Assembly: GCA_964430855.1 (NCBI GenBank)
Contig: CAYSHC010000025.1
Location: 1 to 45,919, forward strand
Direction: 5' to 3'
Source: JAEZDP01 sp964430855
GTDB taxonomy: Bacteria; Acidobacteriota; Vicinamibacteria; Vicinamibacterales; Vicinamibacteraceae
DNA length: 45,919 nucleotides
Below are positions 7,025 through 15,645 of the stretch, one piece after another. Every line of letters starts with the position of its first letter. Within the stretch, counting starts at the first letter, position 1. Both the position numbers and the translations under genes were made by a program. The notes below the pieces were generated by a model that was not told where the DNA came from, made no database searches, and saw only the letters and a program-made list of their open reading frames with translations.

Positions 7025-10018
7025 CTAGAAGGTGATCTTCGCCGTCAGGCGGAGCTCACGCGGCGCCTGCCACTGATTGGGCTGGTTGAACTTGACGTCC
7101 AGCCGGTTCGGGTTCGCGGCCAGCATCGCCTCGTAGTCCCAGTCGCTGTTGAAGAACTCCTGCGCCGTGAGTGGCAGCGGCGAGGCCAGCCGGTCGTTGT
7201 ACCGGCGCGTGACGGCCTTCTGGTCGAAGGCGTTCAGGATGATCGCCCCGAGCTGGAGGTTGACGCCCGAACCCAGCCGGAAGTCCTGGAAGATCCCGAT
7301 GTCGCTCCGCGTCAGGAAGTCCGTGCGCTTGCCGTTGCCACGGCCGTACGGGAAGAACGGGATGCCCGTGCCGACCATCGCTTCCTCCGAGAACGGGATG
7401 CCGCTGCCCGCGAACTGGTTGAGCGACAGCATCGTGTTGGTCGGCAGCCGGTACATCACCTGCGCCTTGATCTGGTGCGGCCGCTCCGTCCCGAGCGGTC
7501 CGTACACGAGGTTGCCGTTGCGGTCGAACGTGTTCTCGATGTGATCGAAGAACCGGTTGACGTTCGGCGAGGTGCGGCCGTCCTCGTCGGAGCTCGCCAG
7601 GCCCGAGTAGTTCCCGTACAGCCGCGAGAACGTGTAGTTGGCGTAGAACGCCCAGTTGTCGGCGAACCGGCGGTTGAAGTTCAGCTCGAACGCCGTGTAG
7701 TCGCGCTTGGCCTTCGGGAACGCCGGCACGCTGGGGTCGTTGAGCGTCAGCGTGATGCCCTCGCCGGGGTTGGCGATGTAGTACACCTCGCCCACGCCGG
7801 GCACGACGATGCCGACGTCCTCGATGGCGCGGATCAGGTGCTTGTAGACGAACCGCGCACCCACGGCGATGCGGTCGGTCAGCTGGTGGTCGATGCCGAA
7901 CTGGTACTCGTCCGACTGCATCGGCTTGAGGTTGGGCTCCACCGTCTCGTCGAGCCGCTCGGCCGAGTTGAAGCGCCTGTCGACGACCTCGATGAGGGTG
8001 CCGGCGCCGCAGACCGGGCGCTCGTTGATCGTGTTGGAGCCGACGGTGCAGCCGTCGGCATTCAGCTGCCAGTTCGGGTTGTCCCAGGTGAAGTAGTAGT
8101 CGACCCACTTGTCGCCGCCGAACGAGCCGCGCGGCATCTCGTACTTCATGACGTCGTAGTAGCGGCCGTACGAGCCGTAGGCCTTCCAGCGCTGGTCGCC
8201 CAGCACGTCATAGGCGAAGCCGAGGCGCGGGGCGAGCTTCTGGCCCCACGTGAACTCGATCGGGTTCTTGACGCCGGCCGAGCCGAAGTTCGGGATGCGC
8301 TCGTGCTCGGTGCGCAGGCCGAGGTTCAGCGTGAGGCGGCCGCCGAGCTGCCACGTGTCCTGAATGAAGAGCGCCTCGTTGCGGCTCTCGACGGCGCCCT
8401 GCGTCGAGATGTTCAGCAGCCGGAAGTGGCCGTACTGGCCGATCACCGACTCGCCCGTCGTCGTCGCGTAGGGCCGGCCGGCGTAGTAGAGGATGCGGTC
8501 GGCGTTGTAGCCCCGCTGGACGTCGTTGCTGATCTTCTCGGTCTGGTAACCCACCTTCACCGCGTGCTCGCCGAAGCCGCTCAGGTAGAACGTCGCGTCG
8601 GCGCCGATATAGTCGCGGATGTACTCGTCGAACTCGGTGGCATCGGTGATCAGGACGTCGGACGTGAATCCCGACGGCCGGCGGTACGGCTCGGGAATGG
8701 CCGCGATGCCGGCAGGCGTGCTGTCTGTCGAGAAGTTGTGGATGAGACCAGGGAAGTCGACGTTCAGCGAGTGCACGTCGGTCAGGAACCGGCCGAAGCG
8801 CGCGGAGAACACCGCCCGCTGCGACGGCAGGTAGTCGACCGATCCGGACCAGGTGTTGCGCTCGCCGTCAGTGCCGCGCAGGTAGTCCTCGGTGCTCGTC
8901 AGCGTCGTCCGCCCCGTCTTGGCAGGCAGCGACCGCTCCGTCGTGTACGGCGAGAAGTTGGCGCCGACCCTGAACAGCACCTTCGAGGCGAGGTTGCCCG
9001 TGATGTTGCCGGTGCCGTAGTTGATGCGCTGGTCCTGCTGGAACGTGTTGGTCGTCCCGTCCTGGAAGTGCACCGTCCGCTCGACGTCGCGGATGCCGGG
9101 CTGGTAGGAGCCCCAGAACCAGAGCCGGTTGCGGAGAATCGGGCCGCCCAGGAAGAAGCCGGGGTCGATTCGCGTCTCGTCGTCCTTCGGCGGGTTGATG
9201 TACTCGAACGTGTTCTCGGTCAGCGAGTTGACGAGGATGGGACGCTCGTCGCCGCCCCACTTGCGCTGCTGCGCCTCGATGAGGGCGCCGCCGCGCCACG
9301 CGTTGGAGCCGCTCTTGGTGACGACGTTGACGACGCCGCCCGTGGAGCCGCCGAACTCGGCCGCGTAGCCGGCCGACTTGACCTGCACTTCCTCGAGGAA
9401 GTCGGCGCGCAGCGCCACGGCGCTGGTGCCGACCTGGGGGTCGGTCGTGTCGATGCCGTCGATGATGAACCGGTTCTCGGAGCCCGACGACCCGTCGATG
9501 GAGATCCCGCCGGCCTGCGACTCGTCGAACGCGCCCGCCGCCTGCGAGACCACGTCGCTGAAGTCGCGCCCGCGCGGGATGAACTCGATCCGCTCGCGCG
9601 AGATGTTCGTGTTGGTCGCATTCGACGTGAGGTCGATGACCGGCGACTCGGCCGTGACGGTGATCGTCTCGGCCACGCCGCCCACGCGGAGCGCGAAGTC
9701 GACCGTCTGCGTGCTGCCGACCGTCAGATCGACCTCGCCCGTGCCGTCGGCGAAGCCATCGAGGCTCGCCTTCACCGTGTACCGCCCCGAGGGCAGGCGC
9801 GGGAAGCGATACACGCCCTCCGCGTCGCTCACCGTGGTCACCGTACCCACCGGGCCGGTGGCCTCGACCGTGGCCCCGGGCAGCACGGCCCCGCCCGAGT
9901 CGCGGACGACGCCGACAATCGCGCCTGTTGTCTCCTGCGCGGCGCCGGACGTCGCTCCGGCGAGCATCGCAGCCGCCACGAGCAGCGTGGCGCTGACAAA
10001 GCGCTGGACAAATTTCAT
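7025..10018 (-). CDS. Oar-like TonB-dependent receptor with carboxypeptidase-regulatory domain
   Basis: A 997-residue outer-membrane beta-barrel protein. Residues 1-27 are a Sec signal peptide ending around GAAQ. Residues ~30-110 are a carboxypeptidase-regulatory-like domain (GAIVGVVRDSGGAVLPGATV, then GVYRFPRLPSGRYTV). A plug domain follows, roughly 115-240 (ISIDGSSGSENRFIIDGIDTT, then GGSTGGVVNVVTKSG). The rest alternates short aromatic strands and ends in a terminal Phe (TAKITF), as expected for BAM recognition. A strong Shine-Dalgarno (GGGAGGGGA) precedes the ATG. No SusD partner is adjacent, so this is the Oar-like class common in Acidobacteriota rather than a SusCD pair. The substrate is unknown. 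The leader carries inverted and direct repeats, listed separately. Confidence 0.93.
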   Translation of the reverse strand: MKFVQRFVSATLLVAAAMLAGATSGAAQETTGAIVGVVRDSGGAVLPGATVEATGPVGTVTTVSDAEGVYRFPRLPSGRYTVKASLDGFADGTGEVDLTVGSTQTVDFALRVGGVAETITVTAESPVIDLTSNATNTNISRERIEFIPRGRDFSDVVSQAAGAFDESQAGGISIDGSSGSENRFIIDGIDTTDPQVGTSAVALRADFLEEVQVKSAGYAAEFGGSTGGVVNVVTKSGSNAWRGGALIEAQQRKWGGDERPILVNSLTENTFEYINPPKDDETRIDPGFFLGGPILRNRLWFWGSYQPGIRDVERTVHFQDGTTNTFQQDQRINYGTGNITGNLASKVLFRVGANFSPYTTERSLPAKTGRTTLTSTEDYLRGTDGERNTWSGSVDYLPSQRAVFSARFGRFLTDVHSLNVDFPGLIHNFSTDSTPAGIAAIPEPYRRPSGFTSDVLITDATEFDEYIRDYIGADATFYLSGFGEHAVKVGYQTEKISNDVQRGYNADRILYYAGRPYATTTGESVIGQYGHFRLLNISTQGAVESRNEALFIQDTWQLGGRLTLNLGLRTEHERIPNFGSAGVKNPIEFTWGQKLAPRLGFAYDVLGDQRWKAYGSYGRYYDVMKYEMPRGSFGGDKWVDYYFTWDNPNWQLNADGCTVGSNTINERPVCGAGTLIEVVDRRFNSAERLDETVEPNLKPMQSDEYQFGIDHQLTDRIAVGARFVYKHLIRAIEDVGIVVPGVGEVYYIANPGEGITLTLNDPSVPAFPKAKRDYTAFELNFNRRFADNWAFYANYTFSRLYGNYSGLASSDEDGRTSPNVNRFFDHIENTFDRNGNLVYGPLGTERPHQIKAQVMYRLPTNTMLSLNQFAGSGIPFSEEAMVGTGIPFFPYGRGNGKRTDFLTRSDIGIFQDFRLGSGVNLQLGAIILNAFDQKAVTRRYNDRLASPLPLTAQEFFNSDWDYEAMLAANPNRLDVKFNQPNQWQAPRELRLTAKITF

Positions 10019-10054
10019 GTTCCCCTCCCAGATGAAACCCAGTGTGGAACTGGT

Positions 10055-10079
10055 CCTGTGACGAACAGGAGGTCACAGG
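10055..10079 (-). promoter_or_regulatory. Inverted repeat upstream of the TonB receptor
   Basis: CCTGTGAC and GTCACAGG form perfect 8-base arms around a 9-base spacer, 37 bases before the receptor ATG. On the receptor's strand it could be an operator or a leader hairpin just upstream of the ribosome-binding site. Confidence 0.45.
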
Positions 10080-10111
10080 GATCAGTCAGCACGTGAGCAA
10101 GGCAAATGCCA

Positions 10112-10136
10112 TCACCTCGGCGTGACGAACGGGAGG
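10112..10136 (-). promoter_or_regulatory. Second GTGAC-containing dyad and direct repeat upstream of the TonB receptor
   Basis: GTGACGAACGGGAGG (10122-10136) repeats, with one mismatch, the GTGACGAACAGGAGG at 10058-10072, 64 bases away. It also carries a dyad TCAC-6-GTGA (10112-10125). The copies look like a repeated regulatory element in the 252-base spacer between the receptor and the DUF1844 gene. An A+T-rich patch near 10160-10170 may hold the receptor promoter, but no convincing -35/-10 pair was found. Confidence 0.35.
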
Positions 10137-10258
10137 AGGATACGCCCGCAATCGCATCATCTTATTAGCTGAGCTTTCGATTCGTGGGACGACTTTTCGG
10201 ATCGCGGAGTCCGGAGGATCCATCTGCTTGAATGCACGGCGGGCGTGCGAGGGCGTGC

Positions 10259-10264
10259 TAGGAT
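10259..10264 (+). promoter_or_regulatory. Candidate -10 element of a leaderless transcript (DUF1844 gene)
   Basis: TAGGAT in the context GTGCTAGGAT lies exactly 6 bases before the ATG at 10271, so transcription would begin at or next to the start codon. No Shine-Dalgarno and no clear -35 box are visible. Confidence 0.4.
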
Positions 10265-10270
10265 GCCCCC

Positions 10271-10561
10271 ATGTCGGATGCGCCATCACCCGTCTCGTTC
10301 CTGGCGTACATCTCCGGACTGGTCATGGCCGCCGCTGTCTACCTGGGGGATCAGCCGGACCCTGTCACCGGCCTCCGCAGCATCAACCTGACCTCGGCCG
10401 GCCATGCGATCGACGTCCTGTCGATGCTCCAGGAGCGGACGAGGGGCAACCTGACGCCGGAGGAGCGCCAGTTCCTCGAGCAGGCGCTCGCCGAGCTGCG
10501 CGTCAAGTACATCGAGGCCGCCAGGAAGGCCGATGGCGGGTCGCGTCTTGTGACGCCCTGA
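10271..10561 (+). CDS. DUF1844 domain-containing protein
   Basis: A 96-residue protein matching the DUF1844 pattern: an N-terminal helix (FLAYISGLVMAAAVYLGD), then SAGHAIDVLSMLQERTRGNL and TPEERQFLEQALAELRVKYIE. The family is small, widespread in Acidobacteriota and Deltaproteobacteria, and has no established biochemical role. The long C-terminal helices suggest a helical cytoplasmic protein. It is followed after 10 bases by the metallo-hydrolase gene and is probably the first gene of the run leading to ribF. The ATG is preceded by a -10-like element instead of a ribosome-binding site. Confidence 0.9.
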   Translation: MSDAPSPVSFLAYISGLVMAAAVYLGDQPDPVTGLRSINLTSAGHAIDVLSMLQERTRGNLTPEERQFLEQALAELRVKYIEAARKADGGSRLVTP

Positions 10562-10571
10562 CCGACGGTCC

Positions 10572-11351
10572 GTGAAGGTCACCTTCCTGGGCTCGGGCAC
10601 CTCGCACGGCGTCCCCGTCATAGGCTGCCGGTGCGCGGTGTGCACGTCGGACGATCCGCGCGACCGGCGCTTCCGTCCCTCCGTGCTCGTCGAGCAGGAC
10701 GACGGCCAGCACGTGCTGGTGGACACGGCGACCGACCTCAGGAGTCAGGCCCTGGCCTTCGGCGTCGAGCGCGTGGACGCGGTCGTGTTCACCCACAGCC
10801 ACGCCGACCACATCTTCGGGCTCGACGAGCTGCGGCGGTTCAACAACCTGCGGGGCGGTCCGCTGCCGGTGCACGCCGACGCGCCGACGCTCGCCGACCT
10901 GCGCAGGATCTTCGGCTACGCGTTCGATTCGCCGCCGGAGCTCGGGGGTGGCGTGCCGCGCCTCGTGCCGCACGAGATCGCGGGGCCGTTCCGCATAGCG
11001 GACACCACGTGGCAGCCGGTGCCCATCCTCCACGGCAAGCGGCCGATTCTCGGCTTCCGCATCGGCGGGTTCGCCTATCTCACCGATTGCAGCCACCTGC
11101 CGGAAGCCTCGCGCGCGCTGCTCGAGGGGCTCGACCTGCTCGTCCTCGGCGCCCTGCGCGATCGCCCGCACCCCACGCACTTCTCGCTTGCCGAGGCGGT
11201 CGAGACCGCGCGGATGCTGCGCCCGGCACAGGCCCTGTTCACGCACATTTCGCACGAGCTGCCGCACGCGGCCACCTGCGCCCGCCTGCCGGCGTCGATG
11301 GCGCTGGCTTATGATGGCCTCACGGTGGAACTGCCCGCCGCGGGATCATGA
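10572..11351 (+). CDS. PhnP-like MBL-fold metallo-hydrolase (cyclic phosphodiesterase type)
   Basis: A 259-residue cytoplasmic MBL-fold hydrolase. It opens with FLGSGTSHGVP and a Cys-rich zinc motif (GCRCAVC) typical of the PhnP branch. The metal ligands follow in THSHADHIFG, with DCSHL and the final THISHELPH supplying further His/Asp ligands. PhnP acts on 5-phosphoribosyl 1,2-cyclic phosphate, but no C-P lyase genes are nearby, so the substrate is left open. The start is GTG at 10572, ten bases after the DUF1844 stop. The stop overlaps the ribF start (ATGA), which implies translational coupling. Confidence 0.88.
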   Translation: MKVTFLGSGTSHGVPVIGCRCAVCTSDDPRDRRFRPSVLVEQDDGQHVLVDTATDLRSQALAFGVERVDAVVFTHSHADHIFGLDELRRFNNLRGGPLPVHADAPTLADLRRIFGYAFDSPPELGGGVPRLVPHEIAGPFRIADTTWQPVPILHGKRPILGFRIGGFAYLTDCSHLPEASRALLEGLDLLVLGALRDRPHPTHFSLAEAVETARMLRPAQALFTHISHELPHAATCARLPASMALAYDGLTVELPAAGS

Positions 11352-12319
11352 GCGAACTGCGACAAGGCGCCAGGCTTCGTGTGGACGTCATCCGCTACCC
11401 GGACGACCCGCCCCCGCGCGGATGGCCCTACCCGGTCGTCGCGCTGGGCAACTTCGACGGCCTGCACCGCGGCCACCAGAAGATCATCGAGCGGGTGAAC
11501 CGCCAGGCGCGCGAACGCCACGGCACGCCGATCGTCATGACCTTCGACCCCCATCCGCCGCGGGTGCTGCGCCCCGACAAGGCCCCGCCGCTGCTGATGA
11601 CCCCGGCCCAGCGCATCGAGGCGCTCGGCCGGGCGGGCATTCACGGCGTGGCGCTCGTGCGCTTCGACACGGCGCTGTCGCAGCTCGACCCCGACACCTT
11701 CGTGCGGCGCGTGCTCGTCGACTGGCTGGGCGTGGCCGAGGTCTGGGTGGGCGGCAACTTCCTGTTCGGCCGCGACCGCACCGGCAACTTCTCGCTGCTG
11801 CGCGAGCTCGGGATGGTGCACGGCTTCCGCGCCGAGAAGATCGACCCGGTCCGCTACAAGGACTTCGTCGTCTCGAGCACCCGCATCCGCCGCCTCATCG
11901 CCGAGGGCCGCGTGGACGAGGCCGGGGCGCTGCTTGGCCATCACTACTACATCGACGGCACCGTCGTGCCCGGCGCGTCGCGCGGGCGGGCCCTGGGGCG
12001 GCCGACGGCCAACCTCGACGTCGAGAACGAGCTGCTGCCGCCCAACGGCGTCTACGCCACGACGCTGACGGTGGACGAGCGCATCCACGCCGCGGTGACC
12101 AACATCGGCGTGCGGCCGACGTTCGGCGGCGACGGGCAGGTGACCGTCGAGACGCACCTGCTCGACGTCCAGCCGGACCTGTATGGGGCACGCGTGCGGC
12201 TGGCCTTCGTCCAGCGCCTGCGCGACGAGCAGACCTTCGAGTCGCCCGAGGCGCTGGCGGCGCAGATCGACGCCGACGTGGCCCGGGCGCGGTCGGTCTT
12301 CGACCGCATTTCACTATAG
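11348..12319 (+). CDS. ribF: Bifunctional riboflavin kinase / FAD synthetase
   Basis: Converts riboflavin to FMN and FMN to FAD in the cytoplasm. The N-terminal nucleotidyltransferase half shows LGNFDGLHRGH and, near residue 178, SSTRIRRLIAEG. The C-terminal flavokinase half begins after LLGHHYYIDGTVV and has the GRPTANLD substrate-loop motif. Length, 323 residues, is normal. It overlaps the preceding hydrolase stop by four bases. The stop codon lies inside a -10-like TATAGAAT that may drive the next gene. No FMN riboswitch is seen, as expected for an internal operon gene. Confidence 0.96.
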   Translation: MSELRQGARLRVDVIRYPDDPPPRGWPYPVVALGNFDGLHRGHQKIIERVNRQARERHGTPIVMTFDPHPPRVLRPDKAPPLLMTPAQRIEALGRAGIHGVALVRFDTALSQLDPDTFVRRVLVDWLGVAEVWVGGNFLFGRDRTGNFSLLRELGMVHGFRAEKIDPVRYKDFVVSSTRIRRLIAEGRVDEAGALLGHHYYIDGTVVPGASRGRALGRPTANLDVENELLPPNGVYATTLTVDERIHAAVTNIGVRPTFGGDGQVTVETHLLDVQPDLYGARVRLAFVQRLRDEQTFESPEALAAQIDADVARARSVFDRISL

Positions 12320-12322
12320 AAT
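12315..12322 (+). promoter_or_regulatory. Candidate -10 element (TATAGAAT) overlapping the ribF stop
   Basis: TATAGAAT sits across the ribF stop codon, 9 bases before the ATG at 12332. It resembles the elements before other genes here that lack a Shine-Dalgarno. No good -35 box is visible, so support is limited. Confidence 0.3.
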
Positions 12323-12331
12323 CCCCCGCGT

Positions 12332-12742
12332 ATGACACTGCGACCGGCGGACGTGCCGTCCCTGCCCCTGTCGGTGACGTGCACGGCCGATGCGGTGTTT
12401 GCCGCGACCATCGTCGCGCTGGCGGTACGGGTGGTGCGCGGGCGGATGTCGAGTGCCGACGCGGACGCGCCGCTCGGGCCCGGCGCGCGACGCTTCACCG
12501 AGGCCGTGCAGGCCGGCGTCGCCGCGTGTCTGGCGCAGCAGCCGGATCCCGACCGGTACCTGTCGGTGACGCTGTCTTCCGAACCGACGCACTGGGTCGG
12601 CGCGCTGCGCTGGACGCCGGATCCCGGTGACGACGCGGGCGTCGCCGCCGTCCAGACGGCGCTGGCACGCGTGGCCGGCGAGGTGGACTGCGTCCGCGAT
12701 GGCGACGACGCCCGTTGCGAACTGCGTTGCCCGCGCGACTGA
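12332..12742 (+). CDS. Hypothetical protein between ribF and cysS
   Basis: A 136-residue protein not assigned to a family. Residues ~13-35 are moderately hydrophobic (CTADAVFAATIVALAVRVV) and could be one membrane segment or a buried helix. The remainder is mixed, with a TLSSEPTHWVGALRW stretch and a C-terminal pair of cysteines (CVRDGDDARCELRC). It lies 12 bases after ribF and 62 bases before cysS on the same strand. GC-rich third positions resemble its neighbours, which supports real coding. Function unknown. Confidence 0.6.
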   Translation: MTLRPADVPSLPLSVTCTADAVFAATIVALAVRVVRGRMSSADADAPLGPGARRFTEAVQAGVAACLAQQPDPDRYLSVTLSSEPTHWVGALRWTPDPGDDAGVAAVQTALARVAGEVDCVRDGDDARCELRCPRD

Positions 12743-12804
12743 CCGGGCCGCGTCGCGGCCGATTTCCCTGCGGGGCCTTGCCCGCACGTGCCTCCTGATT
12801 CCGC

Positions 12805-14220
12805 ATGCGTCTCTACAACACCCTCAGCCGCCGTGAAGAACCGTTTGCGCCCTCGCAGGATGGCGTCGTGCGCATGTACTCGTGCGGCCTGACCGTGTAT
12901 GCCCGCGGCCACATCGGCAACTTCCGCACGTTTGTCGCCGTCGACCTGCTGCGCCGCACGCTGCGCCACGTGGCGGGCTTCGAGGTCCGGCAGGTGACCA
13001 ACTTCACCGACGTCGACGACAAGACGATCGCCGAGGCCGCCAGGGCGGGCGTGCCGCTGCGCGAGTACACCGACAGGTACATCGCGGCGTTCCGCGAGGA
13101 CGCCGAGGCGCTTGGCCTCGAGGCGCCGGAGGAGACGCCGCGCGCCACCGATCCCGAGAACCTCAAGGCGATGGTGGACATGGTGGCCGCGCTCGAGGCG
13201 CGCGGCCACACCTACAGGAGCGACGGCTCGGTGTACTTCCGGATCGCCACGCTGCCGCAGTACGGCCAGTTGGCGCGGCTCGACCACGCGGGCATCCAGG
13301 TGGGCGCGCGTGTCGATTCCGACAAGTACGACAAGGAGGACGCCCGCGACTTCGTCCTGTGGAAGGCGTCGCGGCCCGGCGAGCCGTCGTGGGACCTCGG
13401 CATCGGCCCGGGGCGTCCCGGCTGGCACATCGAGTGTTCCGCGATGGCCCTCCGCCTCCTCGGCGAGCCGCCCATCGACATCCACTGCGGCGGCATCGAC
13501 CTCGTCTTCCCGCATCACGAGAACGAGATCGCGCAGGCCGAGGGCGCCACGGGCCGGCAGTTCGCCCGCTTCTGGTTCCACGTCGAGCACCTGCTGATGG
13601 ACGACGAGAAGATGTCCAAGTCGGTGGGCAACGTCTACACCGTGCGTGACATCCTCGAGCAGGGCTACCGCGCGTCGGCGTTGCGCTACCTGCTGCTCTC
13701 GGTGCACTACCGCAAGCAGCTGCGCTTCTCGTGGGCGACGCTCCAGCAGGCAGAGGAAGCGGTCAGGCGCCTCTTCGACTGCATCGGACGGCTGGAGCGG
13801 GTGGAGGGCGACGCCGCGGGCGACCCGGCCTGGCCGGCCCGCCTCCAGGAGGCGCGCGACGCCGTGCGTGACCACCTGCTCGCCGACGTCAACGTGCCCG
13901 GCGCCCTGGGGGCGCTGTTCGAGCTGGTCCGCGATGCCAACGCCGCGATCGACGCCGGCCGCCTGGGCAGGGCCGAGGCGCGCGCGACCCTCGAGGTGTT
14001 CGAGGAGGCCGACCGCGTGCTCGGCGTCCTCGCGTTGCGGCGGGCGGAAGAGGCGGCGCCGCCGCTCCCCGTCGAGGAGATCGAGGCGAAGATTGCCGCG
14101 CGGGCCGAGGCGCGGCGCATGCGCCAGTTCGCCGAAGCCGACAGGCTGCGCGCCGAGCTCGACGCGGCCGGCATCGTCCTCGAGGACTCGCCGACGGGCA
14201 CCATCTGGAAGCGAAAGTAA
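12805..14220 (+). CDS. cysS: Cysteinyl-tRNA synthetase
   Basis: Charges tRNA-Cys with cysteine; the window also encodes tRNA-Cys(GCA) at 21231. This is a class I synthetase of 471 residues, the normal length. The HIGH-type motif is ARGHIGNF near residue 35, and KMSKS appears as DDEKMSKSVGN near residue 270. The zinc site is formed by the Cys in SCGLTVY, the Cys in HIECSAMA and the HHENE segment. The last codon is TAA, whose final A is the first base of the next gene's ATG (TAATG), so the two genes are translationally coupled. Confidence 0.97.
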   Translation: MRLYNTLSRREEPFAPSQDGVVRMYSCGLTVYARGHIGNFRTFVAVDLLRRTLRHVAGFEVRQVTNFTDVDDKTIAEAARAGVPLREYTDRYIAAFREDAEALGLEAPEETPRATDPENLKAMVDMVAALEARGHTYRSDGSVYFRIATLPQYGQLARLDHAGIQVGARVDSDKYDKEDARDFVLWKASRPGEPSWDLGIGPGRPGWHIECSAMALRLLGEPPIDIHCGGIDLVFPHHENEIAQAEGATGRQFARFWFHVEHLLMDDEKMSKSVGNVYTVRDILEQGYRASALRYLLLSVHYRKQLRFSWATLQQAEEAVRRLFDCIGRLERVEGDAAGDPAWPARLQEARDAVRDHLLADVNVPGALGALFELVRDANAAIDAGRLGRAEARATLEVFEEADRVLGVLALRRAEEAAPPLPVEEIEAKIAARAEARRMRQFAEADRLRAELDAAGIVLEDSPTGTIWKRK

Positions 14221-15593
14221 TGGCTGACGAGTCCGCGCCCTCGACGCCCGACCTGCCGAGCGGGCCGGTCCTGCGGACTCCGCTGCCAGGCCCGAGGGCC
14301 AGCGCGCTCATCGCCCGCGACCGCGCCGTCGTGTCGCCCTCCTGCACTCGGGCGTACCCGCTGGTCATCGCCAGGGGCCAGGGCGCGGTGGTCGAGGACG
14401 TCGACGGCAACTGCTTCCTCGACTGCGCGGCCGGCATCGCCACCCTCTCGACGGGGCATGCGCACCCGGCCGTCGTGGACGCCATCACGGCGCAGGCGCA
14501 GCGCTATCTGCACATGTCGGGGACGGACTTCTACTACGAGCCGCAGGTGCAGCTGGCCGAGACGCTTTCCGACATCGTCCCCATGCGCGGCCCGTGTCGG
14601 ACGTTCTTCGGCAACTCGGGGGCCGAGGCAAACGAGGCCGCCATCAAGCTTGCGCGGCATCACTCGCGCCGGCCGTTCCTCATCGCCTTCTATGGCGGGT
14701 TCCACGGCCGCACGATGGGGGCCCTCTCGCTGACGGCCAGCCGCGCCGTGCAGCGCCGCGGCTTCGGCCCGACGACGGCCCCGGGCGCCTTCCACGTGCC
14801 GTTTGCGGAGTGCTACCGGTGTCCGGTGGGCCTCTCGCCGGCGTCATGCCAGGCCGAGTGCCTGGAGTTCCTCGAGGAGCGCACGCTGGTGCAGCTTGTC
14901 GCGCCCGACGAAGTGGCCGCGATCGTCCTCGAGCCCATCCAGGGGGAGGGTGGCTATGTCGTGCCGCCCGCGGCGTTCCACCAGCGGCTGCGCGCGCTGG
15001 CGGACCGCTACGGCATCCTCCTGGTCATGGACGAGGTGCAGTCGGGGATGGGGCGCACCGGCCGCATGTTCGCGATCGAGCACTTCGGCGTCCAGCCCGA
15101 CGTCATCACGATGGCCAAGGGCATCGCGTCGGGGTTGCCGCTCGGCGCCGCGACGGCGCGCGCGGGCATCATGGACTGGCCGCCCGGCGCGCACGCGAGC
15201 ACCTTCGGCGGCAACCCGGTGTCGTGCGCCGCGGCGCTCACGACGATCGCGCTCCTGCGCGAGTCGCTCGTCGCCAACGCGGCCGCCGTGGGCGCGTACC
15301 TGCTCGACGGGCTGCGCGACCTCCAGCGGAAGCACGCGCTCATCGGCGACGTACGGGGGATGGGCCTGATGATCGGGATCGAGCTCGTGCGGGACCGTGC
15401 CACGAAGGAACGTGCCACCACCGAGCGCGACGAGGTCATCGACGAGGCCTTCCACCGCGGCCTGCTCGTCCTCGGCGCCGGCCGCAACGTCGTGCGGCTC
15501 TGCCCGCCCCTCGTCCTCTCGCGGGAACAGGCCGACATCGCCCTCCGCATCCTCGACGAGGCCATGGGCATCGTCGCCGCACGCCGTCGCTAG
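14220..15593 (+). CDS. Class III PLP-dependent aminotransferase (GABA/ornithine type)
   Basis: A 457-residue fold-type I aminotransferase. FFGNSGAEANEAAIKLAR binds PLP phosphate, the FYGGFHGRTMGAL and VLEPIQGEGGY motifs follow, the Asp of LVMDEVQSGMGRTG pairs with the pyridine nitrogen, and the Schiff-base Lys is in TMAKGIASGLPLGA. A Cys-containing insert (YRCPVG...PASC) near residue 200 resembles archaeal-type 4-aminobutyrate/ornithine aminotransferase relatives more than E. coli GabT. The substrate cannot be fixed from sequence; an omega-amino acid such as GABA, ornithine or lysine derivatives is likely. It is coupled to cysS by a TAATG overlap, a context that does not explain its role. Confidence 0.88.
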   Translation: MADESAPSTPDLPSGPVLRTPLPGPRASALIARDRAVVSPSCTRAYPLVIARGQGAVVEDVDGNCFLDCAAGIATLSTGHAHPAVVDAITAQAQRYLHMSGTDFYYEPQVQLAETLSDIVPMRGPCRTFFGNSGAEANEAAIKLARHHSRRPFLIAFYGGFHGRTMGALSLTASRAVQRRGFGPTTAPGAFHVPFAECYRCPVGLSPASCQAECLEFLEERTLVQLVAPDEVAAIVLEPIQGEGGYVVPPAAFHQRLRALADRYGILLVMDEVQSGMGRTGRMFAIEHFGVQPDVITMAKGIASGLPLGAATARAGIMDWPPGAHASTFGGNPVSCAAALTTIALLRESLVANAAAVGAYLLDGLRDLQRKHALIGDVRGMGLMIGIELVRDRATKERATTERDEVIDEAFHRGLLVLGAGRNVVRLCPPLVLSREQADIALRILDEAMGIVAARRR

Positions 15594-15602
15594 ACCGCCT
15601 AC

Positions 15603-15644
15603 GGTACGCGGAGAGCGGTTCGCGGCCTGCGGCCCGCGGCCCGA
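15603..15644. repeat. Degenerate heptanucleotide tandem repeat (copy 2, six units)
   Basis: Six contiguous 7-base units, GGTACGC, GGAGAGC, GGTTCGC, GGCCTGC, GGCCCGC and GGCCCGA, are the reverse-complement form of the block after carB. They fill the short space between two convergent genes, stopping one base short of the acyltransferase stop codon. Confidence 0.65.
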
Positions 15645-15645
15645 G

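Noticed and set aside
5681..10096. A 1471-codon open frame on the plus strand
   Set aside because: It lies antisense to mazG and the TonB receptor, has Arg/Val/Asp-rich low-complexity translation and no domain; long shadow frames are expected at this GC content.
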